Part shown: positions 16,942 through 24,389 of the stretch, piece after piece
How the letters are laid out: each line of letters begins with the position of its first letter
Position numbering within the stretch: position 1 is the first letter of the stretch
Source: Eubacterium sp.
Lineage (GTDB): Bacteria > Bacillota > Clostridia > Lachnospirales > Lachnospiraceae
DNA length: 64,000 bases
Assembly (NCBI GenBank): GCA_022794015.1
Contig: JAAWDZ010000066.1
Span: 1 to 64,000 of the forward strand
Direction of reading: 5' to 3'
Made by a program: the position numbers and the translations under genes
The notes under the pieces: generated by a model
What the model was told of the DNA's origin: nothing
The model's database searches: none
The model's input: only the letters and a program-made list of their open reading frames with translations

Positions 16942-17060
16942 TACGCTTAATGAAAATTTTTTACCCAAAACTTTTGTGTAATTCGCGTTTTGCGAGTTTT
17001 CCTGATTTTACCCTCCGTTTTGCTATACAATATCTGCAAAAAGATAAGGAGGAATGCGGT

Positions 17061-17414
17061 ATGGATATTGGAAACCAACTGCGCAGACTTTTAGATCAGG
17101 ACGGAATTACACAAAAACAATTAGCACAGGCACTGAATATTTCAACAACAACATTGAATGGTTATATACAAAATAGGAGACAGCCGGATGCCAATACAGT
17201 GATCCGGCTTGCCTCTTATTTCAATACAACAACCGATTTTATTTATGGTCTGACAGCACTACGGGAGACGGTCGAATCTCCGTACAATGCAGACGAAAGA
17301 CATCTTGTTAATATCTACCGGGCTATACCGGAGGACAAGAAACCGCTTTATGTTGAAACCGGAAAAACTTTTTCCAATTTCAGACCGGAAGAAGCGCCGG
17401 ATGAAACAAACTGA
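17061..17414 (+). CDS. XRE-family transcriptional regulator
   Basis: The 117-residue protein has a cro/C1-type helix-turn-helix at about 3-60 (LRRLLDQDGITQKQLAQALNI, then GYIQNRRQPDANTVIRLA). A short C-terminal region contains DERHLVNIYRAIPEDKK, typical of small single-domain regulators. The frame is open to 16950, but AAGGAGG precedes the ATG at 17061. Its targets are unknown; the neighbouring SDR gene is 119 bp upstream on the same strand. Confidence 0.85.
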   Translation: MDIGNQLRRLLDQDGITQKQLAQALNISTTTLNGYIQNRRQPDANTVIRLASYFNTTTDFIYGLTALRETVESPYNADERHLVNIYRAIPEDKKPLYVETGKTFSNFRPEEAPDETN

Positions 17415-17436
17415 TGTAGTACAAATTACCATGCTT

Positions 17437-18045
17437 TTATTGATTCCGGTTATACACCCGCTCTGATATCAGAAACGAAAGGATATTTAACACGACTGTA
17501 ATCCCAACAACAACTGCTAAAACAAACGGAAAATTGAGTAAAGCCTGATTCATTCCCAAATCTTCCCAAATGGAAACTATGGCGAAGGCAGAACCCACTA
17601 CAATTAAAATAAACAGCAGACGTCCCCGCTCTACGCCTATCCAAAACATAAGTGGAAGGTTCACCGCCTGTACCATCAGCGCAATACATGCAGTAATCAG
17701 TATTGCAAACATATTTTCCATATGGAACGGCCTGGCATATGCCACAGTGCCAAACAGCCTTCCAAAAAAAACGATAAGCAAAGAAACCGCAACTGTAATG
17801 TAGCCCATCGCATATTTGCTGCCTATAATCTGGGTACGGGTCAACGGAAGCGTTTCCTCCATCCTTCCCCATTTTGCACGCTCATCATACGCCAGAGCTG
17901 TAATTGGAAGTGAAGCCGCATATACAATTACATAGGAAAACAAAAAATCATTTTGCAAAAACGCCATACCAACTGCCAGTATAAAAAAATATTTTGTCTG
18001 CTTCATCATGGAGCAAAGATCTTTGATCAATAATCCCCTCATCAA
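17437..18045 (-). CDS. ABC-2 type transporter permease
   Basis: The 202-residue membrane protein has six predicted helices. The N-terminal MMRGLLIKDLCSMMKQTKYFF, the ALAYDERAKWGRMEETLPLTR loop and the GSKYAMGYI helix are typical of small ABC-2 permeases paired with a GntR-regulated ATPase. It probably exports an antimicrobial or lipid-active compound or forms a stress-response pump; the substrate is unknown. Its ATG overlaps the ATPase stop (18042-18045). Confidence 0.88.
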   Translation of the reverse strand: MMRGLLIKDLCSMMKQTKYFFILAVGMAFLQNDFLFSYVIVYAASLPITALAYDERAKWGRMEETLPLTRTQIIGSKYAMGYITVAVSLLIVFFGRLFGTVAYARPFHMENMFAILITACIALMVQAVNLPLMFWIGVERGRLLFILIVVGSAFAIVSIWEDLGMNQALLNFPFVLAVVVGITVVLNILSFLISERVYNRNQ

Positions 18046-18893
18046 TGCACATCTCCTTTCTTTGCCAGAAACAACATAATGTCTTCAATTCCCGCCTTTT
18101 CCACCTCAATGGATTCCAAAAGCAGGGCTCGCTTTACCAAAAGCTCCGTAGCGTATTTGCCCTCCCGTCTGGCTACAATAGCATCTGGCGGCACATCGGA
18201 CAGGTTCTTACTTGTCACATGCACAATACCGTACTCTTCCATCAGACGATCCTTTTCTTCGCAAAAGAGCAGCCTCCCCTGGTGCAGAAATGCGATATAA
18301 TCGCTGATTTTCTCCAGATCACTGGTAATATGGGAGGAAATTAATACAGAATGGTCCTCCTGTCTGGTAAATTCGTTAAATATTTCCAGGATTTCATCCC
18401 GGACAATGGGGTCTAACCCGCTGGTGGCCTCATCCAAAATCAAAAGCCTGGGCCGATGCGACAGTGCAACCGCAATGGCAAACTTCATCTTCATACCTCT
18501 GGAGTATTCCTTAAACTGCTTTTTGTCCGAAATAGAAAAACGTTCCAGATATTTCATAAAGGTATCCTGCTGCCAGCTTTTGTAGGTATGCTGCATCATC
18601 TTACTGACTGTTCCGGCGCTTAGAACCTCCGGATAGTAGGCTTCATCCAGAACAATACCGATTTCCTCTTTAGTCTGTACAAATTCCCTGGAACGGTTAT
18701 CCCTGCCCAATATGGTAATCTCTCCGGAATCCCTGGATATTCCGTTTAGAAGCAGGCGGATCGTCGTGCTTTTACCCGCGCCGTTTTCTCCTACCAAGCC
18801 TAAGATACAGCCGCTTGGAAGAGACAAAGATATGTCCTTTAAGGTAAATTCAGGGTATGATTTTGTAACGTGTTTCATTTCAATTGCATTCAT
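18042..18893 (-). CDS. ABC transporter ATP-binding protein (YtrB-like)
   Basis: The 283-residue ATPase has Walker A GENGAGKST, a degenerate signature EYSRGMKMK, Walker B LLILDEATSGLD and the H-loop LISSHITSDLEKIS, then a C-terminal extension of about 70 residues. It energises the adjacent permease. It overlaps gntR by four bases upstream and the permease by four downstream, so the three genes are a coupled GntR-ATPase-permease operon like ytrABC. Confidence 0.93.
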   Translation of the reverse strand: MNAIEMKHVTKSYPEFTLKDISLSLPSGCILGLVGENGAGKSTTIRLLLNGISRDSGEITILGRDNRSREFVQTKEEIGIVLDEAYYPEVLSAGTVSKMMQHTYKSWQQDTFMKYLERFSISDKKQFKEYSRGMKMKFAIAVALSHRPRLLILDEATSGLDPIVRDEILEIFNEFTRQEDHSVLISSHITSDLEKISDYIAFLHQGRLLFCEEKDRLMEEYGIVHVTSKNLSDVPPDAIVARREGKYATELLVKRALLLESIEVEKAGIEDIMLFLAKKGDVH

Positions 18894-19264
18894 TCTTCTA
18901 CCTCCAATATGCGAAACATTTCGATCAGATCCTCATTTGTAATGCCGCAGCCTTTGGCCAGCTGGCTGATGACCTGCATGTGAGCTTCTATTTTTTTTAA
19001 GTTTTCCTCCTGGATTAGCTCGCGGTTAGTACCTGCTACAAAGCAGCCCTTTCCGGCTACCGTATTGACAAAGCCTTCCCGCTCCAGCTCATCGTATGCG
19101 CGTTTGGTGGTAATTACGCTGATGCGCAAATCCTTTGCCAGGCCGCGGATGGACGGAAGTGCATCACCTTCTGCCAGAGTACCGTTTAGGATGAGATCTT
19201 TTATCTGTGTGTATATTTGCTCGTAGATTGGCTGACTGCTGGAGTTTCTGATTATTATCTCCAT
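18890..19264 (-). CDS. GntR-family regulator (YtrA subfamily)
   Basis: The 124-residue protein has a winged helix at about 10-75 (QPIYEQIYTQIKDLILNGTL, then LPSIRGLAKDLRISVITTKRAYDELEREGF). A short C-terminal dimerisation tail follows, and there is no ligand-binding domain, which defines the YtrA subfamily. It likely represses its own operon: a dyad of CTGTATATA and TATATACAG overlaps the promoter just upstream. First gene of the operon. Confidence 0.93.
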   Translation of the reverse strand: MEIIIRNSSSQPIYEQIYTQIKDLILNGTLAEGDALPSIRGLAKDLRISVITTKRAYDELEREGFVNTVAGKGCFVAGTNRELIQEENLKKIEAHMQVISQLAKGCGITNEDLIEMFRILEVEE

Positions 19265-19280
19265 GTTGTTACCTCTCTTT

Positions 19281-19321
19281 CTGTATATAAACAGTATATA
19301 CAGTTAAAACACATCTGTCAA
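19281..19321 (-). promoter_or_regulatory. promoter with overlapping GntR operator
   Basis: Minus strand TTGACA (19316-19321), 17-bp spacer, TATACT (19293-19298). A perfect 9-bp inverted repeat, CTGTATATA (19281-19289) and TATATACAG (19295-19303), covers the -10 region. Binding of the encoded GntR protein here would block RNA polymerase; the regulator assignment is inferred from position. Confidence 0.7.
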
Positions 19322-19486
19322 GAGACTTTTCAAAAATTTATTATTAAAAAATGGAAATCTTATTGACCTCCCATCAGACGCGCTATAATTCAGACACAAA
19401 AACAGCCCTGAATCTGACATGCTGCCCACTGCACATCCAAATCCAGAGCATTTTTTCCACAATATATTATTTTTTGCGCACGTTTG

Positions 19487-20494
19487 TTAATTCTCCCTGA
19501 AAATAATCGAAATTACTGCACTGATTGCTCCAAAGATCAACCCTGCCACCACCCAGATTATCCAGGTAAATCCCCATTTTCCCGTAACAAAACTCCACAC
19601 CAGATAACACGCTGTAACAATCGGCCAATAAGCAGCCGCTATTGCCTGTATTAGTTTTTCTCCCTTCTTCTCTGTCCGCTTTTCCGGAGCAAAGTCGCCC
19701 TTTTCCAACAGCAAATCGTAAGCGCTTTTTTTCACTCCCTGTGTAATAAATAAAAACACTCCCCCCGCAACGAGTACAAACAAACTGCTTCCGGACAAGT
19801 CGCGCAGTACCTGAAATCCTGTACCGGCAAAAACAGCTTCCATGCACACGGATGGCAGCACACTAATAATGCATAAAATAACGCCTGTCGTAATTTTTAT
19901 TCCAAATCCCTGATTAAATGCTTCATATTCCTCCGCAATGCGGGCTCTGGTCCGGAAATCCAACTGTATTTGATATTTTTTGTACATATCGTATCTGCCG
20001 TTTGCGATTCCAGCCGTAATAAAAATTCCGACCGCCGCCGCTACCATCAGAAACAGGCTGCATCCCCCTGCTGCATCTGCAAGCGCTCTCGGCAGAATAT
20101 TTGCCTCTTCCAGGGCACTCATAATACACGCAGGCACAGGTGAGCAGATGCAGAGCACTACGCCCGCAGCAATTTTAAATCCAAAACTGTCCTGACTTTG
20201 CAGGTACGCCTTCGCCTGCTCTAATGTGAGCTTTTTTTCCTGTCTGAAATCCACTGTACGTTTCTGTCCTGCTGCCAGTTCTTTATCAAGTCCAAGCTCA
20301 AATGCAATCTCGTCCATGCTGCCGAATTCAGATATCACGATACCGATAGCCTCGTTTTCCGATTTGCCCCCGGCCTTTAACTCGTTATATTTATCCTCCA
20401 TAATCCCCAGCAGCTCCTCTCTGGCTCTGCGTACCTGTGGTGTATCCGGATAACTCCGGAACAGATTGTCGATATAGCTCATGATAGTTTCCAT
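19487..20494 (-). CDS. HAAS/permease-prefix membrane protein
   Basis: The 335-residue protein begins with a helical HAAS-type (permease prefix) domain of about 70 residues (MSYIDNLFRSYPDTPQVRRA, then ISEFGSMDEIAFELGL). The rest is a membrane domain built from two similar halves. SFGFKIAAGVVLCICSPVPA...CSLFLMVAAAVGIFITAGIANGRYD is echoed by GFGIKITTGVILCIISVLPS...SSLFVLVAGGVFLFITQGVKKSAYD. A last pair of helices follows. It lies 25 bp after the padR gene and is its likely target. PadR/HAAS pairs are common in Firmicutes; the activity is unknown. Confidence 0.8.
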   Translation of the reverse strand: METIMSYIDNLFRSYPDTPQVRRAREELLGIMEDKYNELKAGGKSENEAIGIVISEFGSMDEIAFELGLDKELAAGQKRTVDFRQEKKLTLEQAKAYLQSQDSFGFKIAAGVVLCICSPVPACIMSALEEANILPRALADAAGGCSLFLMVAAAVGIFITAGIANGRYDMYKKYQIQLDFRTRARIAEEYEAFNQGFGIKITTGVILCIISVLPSVCMEAVFAGTGFQVLRDLSGSSLFVLVAGGVFLFITQGVKKSAYDLLLEKGDFAPEKRTEKKGEKLIQAIAAAYWPIVTACYLVWSFVTGKWGFTWIIWVVAGLIFGAISAVISIIFREN

Positions 20495-20518
20495 ATACGT
20501 TCCTCCTCTGAAATAACA

Positions 20519-20839
20519 TTACTGGTAAAACTGATCTACGACTTCCTTTGTAAGCTCCCATTCACTGCACTTTTCTTTGTAATATTCCTTCCCTGCCTCT
20601 GTAATCCGATAGTAGGTCCTCCGCTTTCCATTTGTCTCGCTTCCGTAAAAAGATTCGATATAGCCATTTTTCTCAAGCCTGGTAAAAGCAGAATACAGTG
20701 TTGTTTCTTTGATTACATATTTTTCCTCTGTGCGGATTTTGATTTCTCTGGAAATCTGGTATCCATAGGAAGGCTCTTTCAAGAGCAGATACAGGATCAT
20801 CATGTCGTTGTAGCCGCGTATTCCGTCACTGCTTATCAT
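20519..20839 (-). CDS. PadR-family transcriptional regulator
   Basis: The 106-residue winged-helix protein has MILYLLLKEPSYGYQISREI, then SAFTRLEKNGYIESFYG and the wing GKRRTYYRITEAGKEYY, the standard PadR pattern. Such proteins repress nearby membrane-protein genes. A 15-bp inverted repeat directly upstream is a probable autoregulatory operator. AAGGAGG precedes the ATG. Confidence 0.92.
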   Translation of the reverse strand: MISSDGIRGYNDMMILYLLLKEPSYGYQISREIKIRTEEKYVIKETTLYSAFTRLEKNGYIESFYGSETNGKRRTYYRITEAGKEYYKEKCSEWELTKEVVDQFYQ

Positions 20840-20870
20840 ACTTGTCGCCTCCTTTTGGAAAAGTATTATG

Positions 20871-20921
20871 TCTGTCGTAGTAATTTTGTCAGGAATAGAA
20901 TAACATAATTACTACGACAGA
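20871..20921. promoter_or_regulatory. PadR operator candidate (15-bp inverted repeat)
   Basis: TCTGTCGTAGTAATT (20871-20885) and AATTACTACGACAGA (20907-20921) are exactly complementary, separated by 21 nt. On the minus strand, TTGATC with a 17-bp spaced TATTCT overlaps the dyad, so binding would occlude the padR-HAAS promoter. A structured RNA is less likely because the dyad lies at the promoter. Confidence 0.6.
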
Positions 20922-20963
20922 TCAAGTAATTTAAAAAATTATTTTACAGAAGAAAGATATACG

Positions 20964-21105
20964 GTTACAGTTTACACACCACTGTTCCGCGAGATGTATC
21001 TGCACATTCTGTGCGGAAACACTGAGTTTTTCAGCGCGAAATCGCATATTTCTGCGATTTCTGTACATCGCGAAGCGTGTTACTGGTCACAGAGTAAACA
21101 GTAAC
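20964..21105. repeat. 142-bp imperfect palindromic element
   Basis: The ends GTTACAGTTTACAC and GAGTAAACAGTAAC are complementary at 12 of 14 positions. Inside, CGCGA..ATGTA pairs imperfectly with TACATCGCG, and a nested hairpin GAAATCGCA/TGCGATTTC lies near 21037-21060. No coding is seen. It resembles a folded MITE-like insertion in the 20840-21160 gap. Confidence 0.5.
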
Positions 21106-21160
21106 GATATACGATGTATTCACCAGAAAGGGGATTTGGCAAAGACTTCCTCCTGCAAAC

Positions 21161-21189
21161 TTGAAAAAACAATCTGACCATGCTAGAAT
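21161..21189 (+). promoter_or_regulatory. promoter of the CFI-box gene
   Basis: TTGAAA (21161-21166), 17-bp spacer, TAGAAT (21184-21189). It lies inside the longest open frame, showing that translation starts further downstream, at the TTG at 21227. Confidence 0.65.
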
Positions 21190-21226
21190 TAGCTTTATAA
21201 AAATTCACATAGCAGGAGGACTTATA

Positions 21227-21970
21227 TTGGAAGAACAGTTGATTGCATTATATAAAGACATCAGACAGATCTCTGACAACTTAAATCTGTCCACTTACCC
21301 AAAAGATATTGGACGCCTTCAGAAACGTCACGCAGATTTATTTGAATCGCTGCGGATTTATCTGGACGATCCAAATACTTCGATTGATACACTGAGCTAC
21401 TGCGTCGCAGAATATGTTTCCGGTGAAATGGAAACGATCCGTTCAGATAGAAAAAAGAAGATGGCCCGCGTGGATAATAACATGGCCATGGTTTCTTATT
21501 TTCTGCCTTTGATCCGGGATGTGAAAAGCCCACGGGCAGATGAACTGGCTCAGGCTATGGCGGACGCGTGGAATCAAACGTTTCCGGGAAATAAAATCAG
21601 CGGTATGACGATTGCGGAGATGAAGGGCGGTTTCCGGACCAGCCCCTGCTTTATTACAACGGCAGTCTGCGAAAGTCTGGGCAAACCAGACGACTGCTAT
21701 GAGCTGACGCTGCTGCGCAGGTATCGCAATACTTTTATGATGTGCAGCGAACAGAAAGCTGCTGCGGTAAAAGAATATTACCGCATTGCGCCTGAGATTG
21801 TAGAAAAAATTAACGGAAGGGCAGATGCGGCGGAGCGGTATCGTTCTATCTGGGCGCAATATTTAAACCCCTGCATCCGTTTGATTGAAGAAAATCACCT
21901 GGAAGACTGCGCTGATGTTTATGCGGATATGGTGAACACATTACAGAAGGAATTTTCAGACACGCTCTAA
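21227..21970 (+). CDS. CFI-box-CTERM domain protein, unknown function
   Basis: The protein is about 247 residues, soluble and mostly helical. It contains CFITTAVCESLGKPDDCYELTLLRRYRN, the short CFI-box motif found at or near the C-terminus of many otherwise unrelated bacterial proteins; here about 85 residues follow it. No catalytic domain was recognised. The TTG start has AGGAGG 7 nt upstream, and the promoter at 21161-21189 rules out longer starts. It is convergent with the RACo-like gene. Confidence 0.72.
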   Translation: MEEQLIALYKDIRQISDNLNLSTYPKDIGRLQKRHADLFESLRIYLDDPNTSIDTLSYCVAEYVSGEMETIRSDRKKKMARVDNNMAMVSYFLPLIRDVKSPRADELAQAMADAWNQTFPGNKISGMTIAEMKGGFRTSPCFITTAVCESLGKPDDCYELTLLRRYRNTFMMCSEQKAAAVKEYYRIAPEIVEKINGRADAAERYRSIWAQYLNPCIRLIEENHLEDCADVYADMVNTLQKEFSDTL

Positions 21971-22019
21971 AACATGCCGCGTTCGTCTGCGCCGATTGAA
22001 TACTAACATTACAGCCGTT

Positions 22020-24290
22020 TCACACAGTAATATCATCAAATGCCATATGTTTTAGGTATAACTCCTGAAAACTGCTATCTTGTGCAAGGGAAATTTCCCT
22101 TGCATTTTTTTTGATTTCCTGTAGACCGTCACGATCGGGATTTGTTAAATAAAGCTGCGCCCCCTTTAGGGACGTATTACCTGCGGCTATTATTTTTAAC
22201 GGCATTTTTTCCGGCAGTATTCCAATGTATGACGCTTTTTTTGTATCCAGAAAAAAGCCAAAGCCTCCGGCCAGATAAACGGCTCCGATTTCTTCCCAGT
22301 ACGTGTTAGAACGTTGCAGCAGAATTTCTATTCCCGCACGGATGGCCGCTTTTGCCATCTGAATCTCGCGAATATCCTGCTGATACAGAAGAATTTGCTC
22401 CCCATATGCAGTTTGGGCTAATGGAAACCCATCGGGAAAATATGGTTCCTTTAATTTTCCGTTCGTATCTATAAGTCCGGCAATGAGAAGCTCTGCTATG
22501 GCTTCGATTACGCCTGTGCCACAGATCCCCTTTGGCAAACAGTCTTCAATAGTTTTGATTTTGGATCTGCCGCCGCAAAATGTAACCTGTGAAATAGCGC
22601 CGGCAATACCAGGCATCCCCCATTTAATATTTCCGGCCTCAAACGCAGGCCCTGCTGCTGTAGAAGCGGTATAAATGACATTTCCCCTTTTGAGAGCCAT
22701 TTCACCGTTTGTACCCAAATCCAAAAACAGGGTTGGTGCTTCTTTTTCTAAAATATTGCAGGCGTACAGGCCTGCGGTGATATCTGCACCGACAAATGCA
22801 GATATTCCCGGAAGCAGGATGACATTCACCCGTTCTAAAGGAAATATTTGCAGCGCATCCTCCCAAAAATCAGAAAAGAGCTCCGAAAGTGTGAGTTCTT
22901 CCATATCCAGTGTAACCGGGGTAAAAGGATATCCGCTCAGACCCTCACAGGAATACCCGCGCAGCAGATGCAGCATAACTGTATTGGCAGCGATTACGAT
23001 ATGGCGCAGCTGAGCCGGTTTTATGGCATTTCTCGTAATAAGCGTCTTGATTCCGATTAGGATATCGTGTTTTATAAGACAGCTTAACTGCCGTCCTTTA
23101 CCTGCATTGGCCGCCTGTATCCGTGTAAGTACATCTGCGCCGAAACATCTTTGGGCATTAACTGCTGTATATGAATCTATTACCCTTTTACCTGAAAGGT
23201 CTATCAAAGAAAATGCCAGCGTTGTCGTTCCTATATCTATGGCAATTCCATAATCAGAGTTATATTTATCTGTTACTTCATTATTGTCCCATTTTATATC
23301 CGGTGTCTGAAAAACCTCATTCTCGTGCGACCTTACTGCAATTGTAATATTGCTCCGCAAAACTGCCCTGCAGGAAAGCCGCATTCCCTGATACAGTTCC
23401 TTTTCTGAAAATGCCGCTTTGTCCTCAGGTGTTATGGGAAGGCTGCCTTCTTTTAAAAGTACGCCGCATTTCCCACAGGTGCCTTTTCCATTACAATACG
23501 AGGGCAAAAACATTTTGTTTTCCCGCAGAATATCAAGCAAATTACTTCCTTGCGGGCAGGAAATCTGTACATTTGCAAATGTTTCATCCGATTTTACAGG
23601 AAAACCTGCAAAAGAAGGCCCGTTGCTGTCCGCCCCATTTAAACCGGTTTTATCTATTGTAAGCAACACCTCCCGCTTCTTGAGCATACAATTTTTATCT
23701 GCACATTTTTCACAATCATGCTCCAGACATTGCATGGTTGTATCTTGTGTCAATTCAAACAATATACTCATAGATTTTTCCGGTTTTAGCATATACCCGG
23801 AGGTTATGGACAGACCCAGTGTGCGTTCTGCCTCAAGTGCGGCAAATACTGTTTTCTGAAATCGGGCAGGCACATCCCGCGTAATTTCGAGCCTTCCCAA
23901 AATTCCGTAACCCTCCTCCAGACAAAGCTGCCGAATGTATGGCAAAAGCTGCTGCTCAAATGCAAACAGACAACTGTCCGCCATTGCATCGACCACCATT
24001 GCCTTTAGCATTTCATTTCCCGCCGTATATTTCCCGATGAGACTGCAAATGCTGTCCCCTACGGTGAGCATCACACAGAGCACTTTTTTGACTTCTGTAT
24101 GATTATCCGCCGAAAATTCAAACTCGTCTATCACCATCGCCGATTTGGGCCGTATCCGCATCTTCACAACTGAAAGCTGCTGCTCAAATACGGTCTGGAT
24201 CTGGTCTGTATTTTTCATACCTAACAGCGCAGATACCATATCCAGAGACGGAACAATACGTTTCCCGGAAATAATGCGAACATCTTTCAT
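22020..24290 (-). CDS. RACo-like corrinoid-protein activator (ferredoxin + ASKHA ATPase)
   Basis: The 756-residue protein has three parts. Residues about 1-210 resemble a MetH-activation-type domain (VVDAMADSCLFAFEQQ, LGLSITSGYMLKP) ending in a four-Cys cluster (C188, C193, C196, C201). Residues about 240-320 form a [2Fe-2S] ferredoxin (C266, C272, C275, C307). Residues about 345-735 are a DUF4445/ASKHA ATPase (YGIAIDIGTTTLAFSLIDL, LDLGTNGEMAL, AGGFGFFLD). RACo proteins reductively re-activate cobalamin proteins of methyltransferase systems. No corrinoid protein is encoded nearby. The start at 24290 is preferred over 24320 on the basis of an AAGGAAAAG site. Confidence 0.85.
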   Translation of the reverse strand: MKDVRIISGKRIVPSLDMVSALLGMKNTDQIQTVFEQQLSVVKMRIRPKSAMVIDEFEFSADNHTEVKKVLCVMLTVGDSICSLIGKYTAGNEMLKAMVVDAMADSCLFAFEQQLLPYIRQLCLEEGYGILGRLEITRDVPARFQKTVFAALEAERTLGLSITSGYMLKPEKSMSILFELTQDTTMQCLEHDCEKCADKNCMLKKREVLLTIDKTGLNGADSNGPSFAGFPVKSDETFANVQISCPQGSNLLDILRENKMFLPSYCNGKGTCGKCGVLLKEGSLPITPEDKAAFSEKELYQGMRLSCRAVLRSNITIAVRSHENEVFQTPDIKWDNNEVTDKYNSDYGIAIDIGTTTLAFSLIDLSGKRVIDSYTAVNAQRCFGADVLTRIQAANAGKGRQLSCLIKHDILIGIKTLITRNAIKPAQLRHIVIAANTVMLHLLRGYSCEGLSGYPFTPVTLDMEELTLSELFSDFWEDALQIFPLERVNVILLPGISAFVGADITAGLYACNILEKEAPTLFLDLGTNGEMALKRGNVIYTASTAAGPAFEAGNIKWGMPGIAGAISQVTFCGGRSKIKTIEDCLPKGICGTGVIEAIAELLIAGLIDTNGKLKEPYFPDGFPLAQTAYGEQILLYQQDIREIQMAKAAIRAGIEILLQRSNTYWEEIGAVYLAGGFGFFLDTKKASYIGILPEKMPLKIIAAGNTSLKGAQLYLTNPDRDGLQEIKKNAREISLAQDSSFQELYLKHMAFDDITV

Positions 24291-24349
24291 ACTGTTTTTC
24301 CTTTTCCTTTCAAACGTCACTTTAAAATTTTATCATTTTTTATCATATT

Positions 24350-24382
24350 GAAAAAAGAGCCGCCTGTAAATCAGCAGCTCCT
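24350..24382 (-). terminator. trpB2 terminator
   Basis: On the minus strand GAGCTGC (24374-24380) pairs with GGCGGCTC (24357-24364) and is followed by TTTTTTC. Intrinsic terminator after trpB2. Confidence 0.75.
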
Positions 24383-24389
24383 TTTGTTC

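Noticed and set aside
19467-19847. 126-codon minus-strand frame
   Set aside because: It overlaps the HAAS membrane protein in another frame and reads as a shadow with no site or family.
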